Shown here piece after piece: positions 22,301 to 30,963 of a stretch of 64,000 nucleotides of DNA. Below the pieces are notes generated by a model. It did no database searches and was not told where the DNA came from. It was given only the letters and a program-made list of their open reading frames with translations. Position 1 is the stretch's first letter. Every line of letters begins with the position of its first letter. Made by a program: the position numbers and the translations under genes. The DNA is taken from NCBI GenBank assembly GCA_907163375.1, contig CAJQUW010016954.1:1-64000 (forward strand). Reading direction: 5' to 3'. This stretch comes from Prostheceraeus crozeri. Taxonomy: Eukaryota; Platyhelminthes; Polycladida; Euryleptidae.

Positions 22301-22467
22301 GCGGGGAAGCAGACAACAACACCTGCAGCAGTTGCACTGTCAATTTTTTTGACTACACTGGTCCGGATTGGTGTAGTTGCACTGTCTGCGAGAAATGGTA
22401 TTGCGGACTTTGCTACAAATATCAGAAGAAGTTCGTGTGCGGCAATTGTATGCCCAATTGGTATTAA
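3933..22467 (+). CDS. Multi-exon gene: C2H2 fingers, tyrosine-recombinase-like domain, microexon array, PHD-like finger
   Basis: This is my gene model, built from splice sites and open phases. Order: zinc-finger exon (3,933-4,376), helical exon (10,848-11,207), catalytic exon (11,990-12,562), exon with the catalytic His and Tyr (14,662-14,802), 42-nt exon (15,020-15,061), 25 microexons of 51 nt (15,169-20,699), basic exon (20,912-20,995), Cys-rich terminal exon with TAA (22,291-22,467). From 10,848 on all junctions are GT-AG and phase 0. If every array exon is used, the part from 3,990 encodes about 1,012 residues. The layout resembles animal genes with C2H2-like fingers before a phage-integrase-like domain, thought to descend from Crypton-type transposons. 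That family link rests on motifs I recognise, not on a search. The 5' end is unknown. Whether the protein still recombines DNA or only binds it is not known. Confidence 0.75.
4438..4904. repeat. Direct repeat pair around the SINE
   Basis: The words GGACATGTGATCAGAAAATG (from 4,438) and GGACATGTGACCACAAAATG (from 4,868) are the starts of two related copies of about 36 bp that flank the SINE segment. A third relative of the AGAAAATGTGGTGGA core lies near 30,805. This is a small dispersed repeat or an old tandem duplication into which the SINE was inserted. Confidence 0.4.
4535..4745 (+). repeat. tRNA-derived SINE
   Basis: The head carries an A-box-like word (TGGTTAGTGTC, about 4,548) and a B-box-like word (AGTTCGAGTCC, about 4,586) about 40 bases apart, as in a pol III promoter of tRNA type. 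A non-tRNA body follows, and the segment closes near a T-rich, ATT-containing tail. No intact tRNA cloverleaf forms. It lies in the first intron of the recombinase-like gene. The ends are approximate. Confidence 0.6.
5435..5452. repeat. 18-bp perfect palindrome
   Basis: GCTTATGATATCATAAGC is a perfect palindrome in the first intron of the recombinase-like gene. I see no element attached to it. Confidence 0.5.
6150..6445 (+). pseudogene. LINE endonuclease domain fragment
   Basis: One frame reads AYLLCMYIPPGLTVAAF and later LFICGDFNR, the pattern of the APE-type endonuclease of LINE ORF2, where the GDFN segment holds catalytic Asp and Asn residues. In the element this domain nicks target DNA to prime reverse transcription. 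The frame is lost just after GDFN, at about 6,436, and the protein similarity resumes in the next frame (YDLSFLTKNFDL). The N-terminal part is not clear. Confidence 0.7.
6381..7409 (+). CDS. LINE ORF2 linker between endonuclease and RT
   Basis: This 342-codon frame carries the region between endonuclease and reverse transcriptase. It ends in the start of the RT domain, with the motif KTNKATGSDGLPPILLK at residues about 285-301, typical of the N-terminal RT region of LINEs. Near 7,350 it goes out of frame: the expected sequence WKEADIVPIPKS lies in the frame of the next ORF. So the two open frames are one broken ORF2. Confidence 0.75.
   Translation: MYLEQVLKQNFSSVVTLTVYDLSFLTKNFDLTNIVNVPTFLNATLDKVFCESNCADTLTVEIAPPLGTAIFSHKIVSVSQTDNNVVSTSYLKVYDLRKSHIDAFCTRSSEIDWLSVYSSSNVNECTSVFYDLFCQAMSVIPVSYVKITPATKPWITPIDLDLINKRWQAFRHKDFSLYNHYKKKVKAEIYKAKLLWCNKMRRSCKGVWSVVDEIRGKHDMNTTSRITALFSSESEAAEEINKHFNEFFLPVSTNSSICDPVQTLPSNIDICNESDVFHFLQKLKTNKATGSDGLPPILLKLSAPDTCKPLSHIYNLSVKRAIVLTNGRRQTLFPSQSRSLSL
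7406..8593 (+). CDS. LINE reverse transcriptase domain
   Basis: The 395-codon frame starts NNLRPISLLPIVSKILER, continues through a template-strand motif with FDMSHAFDSVPH (a catalytic Asp), then SGVPQGSILGPHLFAIF, and the catalytic YADD box at about 7,895-7,906. These are successive RT blocks in the right order. The C-terminal part has the thumb-like region with YNAIIRSCIDYAS. The stop at 8,591-8,593 is followed by a short 3' UTR and the TTA repeat. Enzymatically it would copy the element RNA at the target site. Confidence 0.9.
   Translation: MNNLRPISLLPIVSKILERIVLNFASDVLFELYDCCQFAYRRDSSTTCALIYLQEKVLKYLDDVNIGAVRILTFDMSHAFDSVPHYLLLSRISQLSSSNCNLLCDWIQSYLSDRKQRVKVGLTYSSFTKITSGVPQGSILGPHLFAIFMSTYHACHPDTTVIKYADDVTLIVPVYKSCSDDLSIVNDEISNFRTWCFNNQMSINCNKTKVLNVFTTAQSIPKVPVLENVSHLKILGLVFNDRLTWSSHFDFLIGKLSKRLYVLRILKGLLLHDELVEVYNAIIRSCIDYASQVFVKPGIGLNKCLTRFCKRAFKIIHGFEASSCTNCSMLNLQERRETLALRLYCKILSNPNHVLFDLLPEISARSGRIILPLVNSARATNGFIFCCSKLFNDTI
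8705..10847. other. Rest of first intron; no gene seen
   Basis: I see no domain-bearing frame, no tRNA and no clear inverted-repeat element. The stretch ends in a good polypyrimidine tract and acceptor (ATTTCAG) at 10,841-10,847. Confidence 0.5.
10848..11207 (+). CDS. Helical exon of the recombinase-like gene
   Basis: The exon has 360 nt (120 residues), acceptor ATTTCAG|AGT and donor AGA|GTAAGC, phase 0 at both ends. It begins SFARYWGGGNLSESTIQKHI and is predicted mostly helical, with regularly spaced Leu and Ile. Its position directly before the catalytic exon, and the STIQKHIRYLKQ type of helix, fit the core-binding (SAM-like) domain that grips DNA in tyrosine recombinases. That assignment is by position and pattern. 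The end is basic (NKKKNNAQLR). Confidence 0.75.
11243..11940. mobile_element. Tc1/mariner-type MITE in intron 2
   Basis: The ends are inverted repeats built on the word TTTCTTCGAATAAAC (left) and GTTTATTCGAAGAAA (right), and the element is flanked by TA on both sides (11,241-11,242 and 11,941-11,942). No transposase is present. The intron is 782 bp; without this 698-bp element and one TA it would be 82 bp. Confidence 0.7.
11990..12562 (+). CDS. Tyrosine-recombinase-like catalytic exon
   Basis: The exon is 573 nt (191 residues), phase 0 at both ends, with acceptor GTATTTCAG|AAT and donor AAG|GTAAGT. Recombinase landmarks occur in order. An Arg in NGNRPDVANNATLSEF (codon 12,146-12,148) matches the first catalytic Arg after a helix. 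The Lys of HKTDYIYG (codon 12,254-12,256) matches the beta-hairpin Lys. TATKYRHYIETK (Arg codon 12,542-12,544) matches the second catalytic Arg box. In tyrosine recombinases these residues activate the scissile phosphate. The final His and Tyr are in the next exon. I assign the family by this ordered motif set; activity is not implied. Confidence 0.75.
13027..13317. repeat. Two tandem copies of a ~145-bp unit
   Basis: Copies run about 13,027-13,171 and 13,172-13,317 and share long identical stretches, for example around GAAAACATGATTATCGATTG. A more diverged third relative lies at about 22,907-23,015, beyond the 3' end of the gene, and includes the sequence after it (AAGAATAGAAATGAT at 13,342; AAGAGAAATGATTTAG at 23,001). 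It is a dispersed repeat with a local duplication inside intron 3. Confidence 0.65.
14662..14802 (+). CDS. Exon with recombinase His and nucleophile Tyr
   Basis: The exon is 141 nt (47 residues), phase 0, with acceptor TTTTCAG|GGA and donor ACG|GTAAGT. The peptide contains RLAHRPHVARQNYQA. The His of LAH (codon 14,716-14,718) and the Tyr nine residues later (codon 14,743-14,745) fit the LGH...Y box that ends tyrosine recombinase domains, where Tyr attacks DNA. Together with the previous exon this completes the catalytic set. It is followed by ATTALLANAGSGLVHKLT and then the microexon array. Confidence 0.75.
15020..15061 (+). CDS. 42-nt divergent first array exon
   Basis: The 42-nt exon encodes ESTSYQADEKNNAQ, a three-residue-shorter relative of the 17-residue array module. 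It has acceptor TTTGCAG|GAG and donor CAG|GTAAAA, phase 0. Its greater divergence and its place at the 5' edge suggest it is close to the founder exon of the array. Confidence 0.7.
15440..15481 (+). pseudogene. Degenerate array exon
   Basis: This unit starts with a normal acceptor (TTTTCCAG|GAG) but the exon has changed (GAGTATCGTTTTTTTAAACA) and its end and donor are lost. It runs straight into the GGCGGTAATT part of the next intron. It starts 157 bp after the previous copy, but only 75 bp remain before the next, so about 80 bp were deleted. It is unlikely to be spliced in frame. Confidence 0.7.
15888..17776 (-). mobile_element. piggyBac element relic in an array intron
   Basis: TTAA flanks both ends (15,884-15,887 and 17,777-17,780), the target duplication of piggyBac. 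The ends are inverted: CACATTAACGCATGA at the left, and the reverse complement of the right end reads CCCATTTACGCATGA. An internal palindromic word GTTCCTTATACGGAAC recurs near both ends (about 16,020 and 17,742). The element is 1,889 bp. The array unit that it split had CATTTAAG where the other units have CATTTACG, so one base change made the TTAA target. Confidence 0.85.
16215..16985 (-). pseudogene. piggyBac transposase remnant
   Basis: The minus-strand frame 16,215-16,880 contains LAVLGVMAASGVNCQSRRRD, YWSKNSIKHNTAIS and NRFEAIFSRLHFVPAN, the N-terminal half of a piggyBac (DDE_Tnp_1_7) transposase. It then jumps to FIYLFDLAITNSWILYR and LSNFRTSVAESLL, which belong near the C-terminus, so the catalytic core with its Asp residues is deleted. 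Just upstream, in another frame, lies an acidic stretch (IIIHPPHNGDVSDRESGDEE) typical of piggyBac N-termini, so a frameshift separates it from the main frame. It is a dead internal-deletion derivative. Confidence 0.85.
20909..20995 (+). CDS. Basic exon after the array
   Basis: The exon encodes KIPPRLKLRRTRKWSTKALL followed by MWASSEEQ, with donor CAA|GTGAGT. The acceptor region reads TTTAGCAG, a tandem NAGNAG acceptor: use of the first AG adds one Gln (start 20,909), use of the second starts at 20,912. Both keep the frame. The basic patch could bind DNA or be a nuclear localisation signal; that is inference. Confidence 0.65.
22291..22467 (+). CDS. Terminal exon: PHD-like Cys-rich finger and stop
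   Basis: The exon has 58 codons plus TAA, with acceptor TTTTTTACAG|AAA. Cysteines fall at residues 12, 15, 30, 33, 38, 41, 50 and 53 (also 28). The spacing C-x2-C, C-x2-C-x4-C-x2-C and C-x2-C, with aromatic residues at W27, W36 and Y37, is that of a PHD finger in which the usual His ligand is Cys. Related fingers end many transposase-derived animal proteins. PHD fingers often read histone tails, so a chromatin-facing role is possible; that is inference. The protein ends CGNCMPNWY. Confidence 0.75.
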   Translation, partial: KKISGEADNNTCSSCTVNFFDYTGPDWCSCTVCEKWYCGLCYKYQKKFVCGNCMPNWY

Positions 22468-22469
22468 CG

Positions 22470-25250
22470 TTTCATGTTGCTGATCCATCGATATTCTTGA
22501 TCGTTCCAATAGATTTCAGGTCAATATACCATTTTGAACCTATCAACTATTCTGAATTATTGCATGTACCGGGTACTTCAAAATCGTTTTGACAATCTTG
22601 GCACCCATAATCAAAACTAATTGATACATAAGTATATTGGTTAATTAGAACAGTAACAATGATTGGAGATAATCTAAAATAATTTCGGTTCTACTGTCGT
22701 GTCGAACCTAATAAGCTTATAGCAACGTATTTGCTTGAGAATTTTTTTGATAGGCCATCACACTATATTGTACATGATCACGAGTATGGTCATAAATAAG
22801 TAATAATAATACATGTGATAAGTTTTATTCCGGAATGACAAACGCATGACGGATTTTATTTGACAAAGGAGCAAGTGTATCAGAAGTCAGACTGCATTGA
22901 CTACAAAAGGCGAGCTGATAGTGCAGCGGCTTGATGAAAACATGATTATCGAGTGCATGTCGGTTGCGTCGTAAATGAGGAAGTCAAAAGTCAACGCTTA
23001 AGAAGAGAAATGATTTAGTGTACGAATCTGCTCTGCATAGCAAGAATAGGATAGGTCTAGAGCTTTTACCTTTTCATTGATAGAAAAATTGTCACATGAG
23101 TATAGAGGAACAAATGATCATAGACACAGAGTGAGAAAGTTAATCAGTGCGTCATTCTCAAATCGAGTCATTATCGTTATACCGATTCACGTGGACTGTT
23201 GTTTCTCTTGCTGAAGATGGGTGTACGTGATTTTGAAAATTATATTTATGCATTCTTGAATAACAACTTCACGTTTACCAGTTATCCTATTTTCCTCCTA
23301 ATCCTCCTATTTTTTTTGCTGAGTGATGCGAAACTCATAGGCCTAGATTTTTCCAAATCATTTTCGTATATTTCGTTTGAGTGATAGAAAATTCATTGAA
23401 TTCAAATTGTATCTTAACTCATGATTGATTTTTGCCACTTTAAATGAATTTCAATTAAAACATTTGGCTTATGACACATACCTGGCTTAGCCTGCCGGTG
23501 GAAATTCACGAACATGAAAATCGGAAACTTTAAAGGCCAATTCTTCAGAAAATGGACAAATGTGTTTCTGTGTGTTAAATGGACAAATGTGTTAAATGTT
23601 TCTTTCCTATTTTGTTAAATAATGCAGGTATCATTTTTTCTGATGTGTGACATTTTGTCTCGGGTGCCCAATTCACCCAATTCTCCTAACAAACCTTATT
23701 TCATTAAAATCGGAAGAAAAGCTTTCTAGCTACATCTGATAGCGTAAAGTTAACCTAGAGAAAATTAAGAAAATCTACGTGTCCAAGGTTCGTAAATTTC
23801 CGTATTTTCCGTATTCTTTTACACCTTGTCCGTATTTTCCGCATTTTTGACATCTCATCAGTTGTTTCAGTATTTTTTGCACCTCGCTTTAACAGAACGA
23901 ACCCTTTCGTTGCCAAACGTATTTATTCAGGATTCTGAGTACCAAAATATGATAGCTGAAACTCTAGAATGCTGGAAGTTTCGCCTGCGGCGCTTGAGAA
24001 TACATTTAAGTCTGGAATTGCTTTTCTGGTCTCCAAAGTTTTGTTGGTGGCGCCATGAAAATGTCTATCAATTGATGATGACTATAGTTTCACTATCGAA
24101 AAAATCTGCTGGCCTAGCTACAACAATTCTACTTATCACTGAGCTTTAGGCTGTGGCATTTTATTTAAGTGCCAAATTCATAGATGCCAGTGTATCTATA
24201 ATTGCACTGTAACCCATTTAAAAAGACCATTTTTAACATATTCTAAGGTCGGGCCTATTTCGCCTGGAGTGCTGCAGGCACTGGAAGTGTCGCACTCTGA
24301 TATTTAATAGCGGTCTGTAAAGTCTAAACGGCTCTTTCGACTGGGACTCTATATGGGCGGCGATATGTATCAATGCGCCAAGAACCTTGAAGCTCTGCAT
24401 GCTTCGCATTATAAGGATTCGGTAGCTTGACTATTCTTCGTAAGGCAGAAGGTTTCGCCTGCAGAAGGCATTTTAAGGGTCAGTTAGTTCATATAGTTGA
24501 CACTCCCGAGACAGTCCGTTAAGAATGCGTCGCTATAAGTGATCAAATGATTGTTGTATTTCGCAGATGTTGTGTAAAATGTGAGATTTGATTTATGAAT
24601 ATTTCGCAAGTTTTTGTTAGTTAGATGATTTCTAATCTTTCTACTAATCACAGACCTTTGATAAGGTAATATTGTGTACCATTTTACATTCACCATCAAT
24701 ATGAATTTCATCGCAGCAAGGCTTTGTGTATATTATCATTAACATCCGAATTCATTTTCCTGATTTATAGCCTAGTCCGATGAGTCCGAAAAACTGGCTG
24801 TTCCGCCTGCAGCGCCTACATTTCAGCACATCTAACCAAGGATAATGTAATTTGGGTAAGGAAGTTTGTCAACTGTCAAAAAGTGAATTGTCATGCTGCT
24901 ATTTTTGTAGCTACACCATTTCACAATCTCCCACGTGTTAAATGGTGTATAAAATTGGTAGTATGACAGAAAATCACTTCCACTATTTTTGTGATTTGAC
25001 AATCTTTACTAGCCAAAATTTGCATCTAACCACCTTCCACCAAGAAGATGTCACAAGTACCGTAGCTTAGCCTACCGTACCCCTAGGGTCTCCTCCCCTA
25101 ACGGCAGCAATGGAGGGTCGAGGGTCACATGTCAAGTAGTACAAAGTGGAGTACGGTATCTAACAGTTTCGGACTTTTCATCAACTCGCAATCGTAGTCA
25201 TTTCTTAAAACCATTTAAGTCATTTCGCCTACTGATAATCTTATACGCAC
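22470..25250. other. Intergenic; one dispersed-repeat copy
   Basis: Apart from the repeat relative at about 22,907-23,015, I see no gene. A word like TTTCGCCTGCAG recurs at about 23,986, 24,456 and 24,802, with looser forms at 24,259 and 25,223. Its meaning is unclear. CCGTATTTTCCG words repeat near 23,800-23,850. Confidence 0.4.
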
Positions 25251-25412
25251 AGAGCATCACGATATGTATGTGTATTGAAGCAAGACAAAGTTAACCCGAC
25301 ATGTTTCGGCTGGTCTTTTCACTGTATTGCTGGGTACGCTCGGAACAGACCAGCCGAAACATGTCGGGTTAACTTTGTCTTGCTTCAATACACATACATA
25401 TCGTGGTGCTCT
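25251..25412. repeat. Near-perfect 66-bp-arm palindrome
   Basis: Arms 25,251-25,316 and 25,347-25,412 are inverted copies with one mismatch, separated by a 30-base loop. They contain GTTAACCCGACATGTTTCGG and its reverse complement. A transcript would fold into a long hairpin. It could be a short inverted-repeat transposon; I see no clear target duplication. Confidence 0.8.
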
Positions 25413-25493
25413 AAGTCATTTTCCCATTCAGTTGGTTCTTAAAGAACGCTCACTATGTGTCTTTAGCATAGATCTGTCGCTATATGTAGAAAT

Positions 25494-25563
25494 AAGTAGA
25501 AATCCAGCATGACAGAAGGCATCTACATGTGTGTAGATGCATTCTGTCATGCTGGATTTCTAC
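25494..25563. repeat. Near-perfect 33-bp-arm palindrome
   Basis: Arms 25,494-25,526 and 25,531-25,563 are inverted copies with one mismatch and a 4-base loop, centred on CTACATGTGTGTAG. It lies 81 bp from the larger palindrome. Confidence 0.8.
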
Positions 25564-25569
25564 TTTACA

Positions 25570-28500
25570 CTGTCTTACGAACCGTGTTTTGTAAAGATTT
25601 TCAATTTTCATTTGATACAATATGCGACCGATTGCTGTTTTTACTATTCTTCTTATTATTATTATTATTCCTGGTCTTAGAGTAAGGTGGTTAAAGAGTA
25701 AGGTCATAGAGTAAGGTGTTCTTAAGCTATGTTCCTGGTAGTTTCCGTATTTTTTGGGATTTGCATTTACGAGCCCTGCGTATCTATATTTATTCCAGTC
25801 ACTCATATCTACAATGTTGCTGAGGAGACCAGTAGTCTTCTCGCAAGTTGAAGAAGCATCAAAAAGTTTACCTTGAGGAACACAACAAATTTGAGATATC
25901 TGCAGTCAATTAATTTTTTATGCGCCTACTAATGAGTTACAAACTCGACGGCTGTGATACGTTAGACCATAGAATTAGGTTTATACCTAATACCTGAATT
26001 GAGGATTTCACTTGAAATCTGATTGGCCTACATTACATTGAAATAATAAAGATGTCCATACTTTTTTGTTGGGTTTTGTGATGATTTTACTGCAAATTGT
26101 GTAACAAAAGTGCCTATATTGTATTTTTAAGATTCGAGTGATACATCTATCCTAACTTAAGCACACTGTATTATATTGTATTGCAGGCTGCAAATAAATA
26201 TGATGTCAGGTAAAACGAAAGACATTCAAACTACTGAATTATATTTATAATGAAGAAATTACTAACTTCATAAAGATGTAATGAGCAAGACGTAGTGTTA
26301 CGTAATGACAAAGAAACAAATCTAGAAATGAAGTGGTACCACGGTATCACAAATAGCAGAAACGAGGACAATATTCTTCTGCACACAATATTTTGTGTGG
26401 TTCGTCTTCAGAGATATTCGTATTAAGCCCATGTAGACCAGGTTCTGCACTCCTTGACTATTCAGAAATCATTTATGCTAATCGATTTCGAGTGCTGCTG
26501 GCAAATTCACCTTTTCGTGAATGCAACGTCTTAAGTTTTCCATATTTCCTACTCTCGCTGGTCAGTTTTCTAAATTTGGTACACACATGTTGAAAATACT
26601 ATACATACAGTTTACATGCAGTACATGTACTTCACATAAATTGTTTACATAACCAACAGCCATTGTTGTGCATCCATCTACCAGTTTAACCGATTTCTCT
26701 TTCGGATGAACAGCCTACTCCAATTATTTGGTCTACTCTGCAAAAGATGTCTCAGGAACAACTACTGATCTTCGGGAAAAACAATAAATCTGTTAGGTAA
26801 GTGTTACGAAAGCAACCCCACTGTTGGCAGATTTGGTTTCTGAAGGATAATGAAAATTTATCCTATAGGGATCTCTTTTCCTCTCTTCAGGTTTGATCAG
26901 CAATTCTACTTGTTTCACATACATTTTCTTAAGTTACTACATTGGTTCGAAGTACGTGTTAAGTATTAAAAAGAAATCGCAAGATTACTGAGAGTTCGAA
27001 AGACACTTGAGAGAAAGGAATCGTAAATCAACACTTCTAATTGTCATTGTTATTGCATGTTCTTTTCAAATGTGTTTAAGTGTATTATAATTAATTATAC
27101 CCCTGCTTTAAAGAAGTAGATGCATGAACGTATATTATACTTCGTGCAAAATCAATGGCTTTAAGCTTATTCATGCGACCATGAGGTCATACGCGTAAAA
27201 AAGGTCTGGGACTCTTAAATGCTTGTGTCACTCCCAAGGGAATCACATCCCATGTGACGTCAAGTTTTTTCTTCCTTAAAATAGATCGCGCGAAAAAGGT
27301 CATTTGCGTACCAGAATGCCACCTACTGATTAGGAGAACTGCTACGCATGCGTAAGAAAGGTAGAATTGCGTATGCAATAAGGCCCAATATGCATACACC
27401 TTCGATTTTATTAAAGGAACTCGAGGCGGATAAGTTGGTAATTGTTACTAAATGTGAGACATGCAAATTTTTGCAGTTTTGAAGAAATTGCAACTGAATT
27501 GAATGATCATGATAATATAATACAGAAGGAAATGATAATATTTTTACAGATCGCCCGTGTCATGACAGCCTTGGAGAGGTAATGTTTGTTAAATTAGCAA
27601 CTCGATGACCTGCTGTTGCTTACATGCTCAACTTCAAAAGAATCTTCTTAATCGTGATCATATCATAAGTAACCTGTCACTGGTAGAGCAAATTAACAAT
27701 CAAAGACGATGATTTCATTCAACTTTGAAAGATGTACATGGGTCCACATTACCATTCAGATTTAAGAGGTGAAGCATAAATTTAGTGAATCATTAATTCA
27801 TGCCGATAAAAATTGAATTAAAAACATGAAATTACAACCACGACAGCACTATAAGATCTCGACTTTTTCATGAAGACTCTCATTATAATGCCTTTCATTA
27901 GATTTCCTTGATTATCAGCATAATTTCCGCTTAGCTGCGATGCTTGCTAGCAAATATTCATTCTTCTTGATATCCAACTTGCTTCATACTACTTATAAAG
28001 GGGCGTCATATCGGTAGTATATAAATTGGCAAAATTCTATTTTTTCAAAACTACTCAAAAACTTTTTTGGACCTAAAGAACGTAATCTCCGCAAAAAACT
28101 GAATCTTTTCATATCAAAATTTTTACTGTATACAGATACTTTTTTGAGTCGACACTACCAACACACTCTATGGCTAAAACTTTGCATCTCTTTGCTGTAC
28201 TGGCACTTTATGACAGACGGGAGACAATTGCACTCTTCAGTCGACAATTTTGTCTGCATACAGCACAACTTTACAAGTGCGGTATTCAATGACATAATCC
28301 AAAGATAGTGGCCTCACTCAATTGCCTAAAACATCAGCCAGAAGAAAATAAAATTTAATTGAAATTTAATCAAATCATTAATTTTGATTGCCAACCATTT
28401 ATTAAAGCAATCAGCAACTTTGAATATTGTTTGAATGACTGAATAATCCAGAAAAAGTATAGAGAGTTGATAGCCTTAATTCAATTTCAAAACCTGATAT

Positions 28501-28754
28501 CACAAATAGACACATTTTAGGACTGCCAACAGAAGTTTATTCATGAGCCTCTATACATAGTTTATAAAACAAATTAAAGACACTGAATTCTATCAGCACA
28601 CCAGCCATTCTTGAACCTTCTGGTCTCATACAATGTGATAGCAAGCGGTCTAATGGCATGTACATTATCCCATTAGTGAAAAGGAAACCGCTTGTTTGAG
28701 ATTTCACATATTGCTGCCCCTTAGCAGCCTCTCATTTACATGTACATGTTGTCA
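25570..28754. other. Intergenic; nothing recognised
   Basis: I find no coding domain, RNA gene or bounded repeat. A short ATT-repeat run lies near 25,653. Confidence 0.45.
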
Positions 28755-28762
28755 ATGGAAAG

Positions 28763-29496
28763 CAGGGATGCGGAGTCGGAGTCGGAGTTCTATCATTTTT
28801 GGTGGAGTCGGAGTCCTATCAAATTATAGGACTCCGGACTATAGCTAACTAGACCGAAAATATAATACAAACAAATCATTTATCCTCGTGCATAGCTGTC
28901 AGTGTCTTGATGTCAACTTTCTCTGTCAAACAAAAGTAAAGAGACACTGCTGCATGCAAAGCTTGTAAAAGTTGAGGGAATGAACCGTGATAGTGAAAAA
29001 AGGATTGTCTTTTCACTCCGTGATTTAGTAGAGAAGACAAACATTCCTATCCTCGATCACATATACGCACCGAAGTTCACATCAGAAACAAAAATGAATA
29101 TATGTACCAGTTTGCTTGAGAACATTACCTCTTGCCCTCATGTTAATCGTGTGTAATGGCTCCTCTAAAGCGCATATTCAAATCGAAAGTGTACTCATAG
29201 TTTTTGGAGAAGGATGGGGGATTTTCCTACCTGGTAGAGACTGGAGAAAAGCCTTGTGAAGTACAAATCAACAAGATGGGAGGAGCCGAATCGTATGCAT
29301 CCAACTTAAAGCGACATTTGACAAACTTCCATAGAAAATGATTGATAATTGATACAGCAATGATCACTAAAAATAGGTTCAGGTAAGCCTATCTATGATG
29401 TAGGCTACCAGTTAATCTTCAAAAAAAATAGGCTCTATATATGCCTGCCACCCGGAGTCGGAGTCCTATGAGAAATGATAGGACTCCGCATCCCTG
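28763..29496 (+). mobile_element. Non-autonomous hAT element with BED-finger relic
   Basis: Ends are CAGGGATGCGGAGTC and its inverted partner GACTCCGCATCCCTG. The flanking 8-mers ATGGAAAG (28,755-28,762) and ATGGGAAG (29,497-29,504) match at 7 of 8 bases, the target size of hAT. GGAGTCGGAGTC motifs repeat inside both ends. At about 29,155-29,340 a plus-strand frame reads GGAESYASNLKRHLTNFH, the end of a BED zinc finger as found at the N-terminus of hAT transposases; a stop interrupts it upstream. The rest of the transposase is gone. Confidence 0.8.
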
Positions 29497-29504
29497 ATGG
29501 GAAG

Positions 29505-29760
29505 GCGGGTTCAGTGGCAAAAGAGGCAGAGACGAAGAAATCCTTGAAGTATGAAATTCTTATGGATTCATATGACTTCAGGGGAATTTCAATTGAGACC
29601 CTAGGTTCGTTCGGACCAGGTGCCAACCTTCTTGTTGGACAGATCGGAAGCAAGTCAGGTGACCCTCTAACAACGGCCAACTGACTCAACGATTGAGTCT
29701 TGCCGTGCAGCGTGATAATGCTGCTTCAGTCAGAGGAAGCCTCTATCGACTTAATCATCG
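29505..29760 (+). pseudogene. C-terminal fragment of a retroelement reverse-transcriptase ORF
   Basis: Frames here read GISIETLGSFGPGANLLVGQ and then QRLSLAVQRDNAASVRGSL. I recognise these two blocks, in this order, as a conserved tail of some invertebrate reverse-transcriptase ORFs. The two blocks lie in different frames, so the fragment is decayed. It abuts the hAT element. Class is uncertain. Confidence 0.5.
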
Positions 29761-29769
29761 ATCTAAATT

Positions 29770-30960
29770 TTGTTGCTTAGAAGTGTAGGCTACTGACTGA
29801 ATGGCCATTTTATGTATTTTAATTTAATGACTTTATATTTATATTGAATGTAAGTGTTCAGATTGAAAAAAATCACAAAGAATACTTAGACCAATTGTAG
29901 ACCGACAAATGGCAAGAAAAGCAGGACAGAGCGTGCATCCTTGTGAGTGGTCTGAATAATAAGACAGTTGCCCTACTGACACTTACTACTATTTTGAATT
30001 GAAGCTTATGTCAATGAACAAAAGCCTAGAGACTAAATTTACGAGAGTGGAGAACTCCAAGATTTTCTATTTTGTCCGCTCCTTTCCATTTTTGGTGATT
30101 GAGGGCGGGATATTGGGACTTGCTAGATATCTCCTTAGGTTTTTGTAATTTGCTTTAACTTGATTAAACTTGCATATTCTGTGAGCTGAAAACACTGGTG
30201 TTCACCTTTACCATATAAGTAAGTGGTTACTACTGTAACATGTAGTGAGTCGATTTGTGCATTAACCTATAACCGGCTTCACATGCATCTTGCTTTGTCA
30301 AGGATGTTATGTTGACATCCCTTTAGCTTTTCAACATAATTCTTAACCCTCACACATTCACGAATCAATTTTTGCGACTCTTCCCATGAGTTCATTTCTC
30401 ATCTGTAAAACTCAGACGTAAGACAGATAAGCTGTAATTTACACTTTGTAAAATGTAAACACACTGCTACAAATACAGAATACATAGTGGCCATGAATGT
30501 CTTCCACATCAATCAACTATTACGCTGGCCAATAGCTACTGTGATCTTTAACTTGAAGGCGCATGCCATCACCGAATCGTACTGAAATTGTGCTAGCACC
30601 TTGATGTGCCTAGACAGACGTTTATCAATCACAAAGGTTCACGATTTTGTTATTGATAATTGAAGCTCAGCAAGCAACTACACATTTACAAATAAAAATA
30701 TAAACATCTACCTCTCTAGAAAACGCAGAATCCAGATTATTAGAGCAGAATCACCAGAAAGGAATGACATTGCAATTGTACATGCTGCTGTTGAAAAAAA
30801 GTCAGAAAATGTGGTGGATGAAATGTTTGCTTTGAAAACAAGACATTAAATTAGCAAAACATATAATTCAATCTTCTTTCACTAATTACGGTACAGAAAA
30901 TATACTACTAGTGCCTTAGTAAGATTTCGTGATTATAGATTATGTGCAGATTTCAAGACT
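29770..30960. other. Intergenic; nothing recognised
   Basis: No gene or bounded element is visible. A relative of the small repeat at 4,438 lies near 30,805. Confidence 0.45.
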
Positions 30961-30963
30961 AAA

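Noticed and set aside
23986-25230. Recurring TTTCGCCTGCAG-type words as a regulatory array
   Set aside because: Spacing is irregular and the words are loose; chance or an old repeat is as likely.
29435-29689. Minus-strand frame opposite the retroelement tail
   Set aside because: It is antisense to recognisable RT-tail motifs and has no motif of its own.
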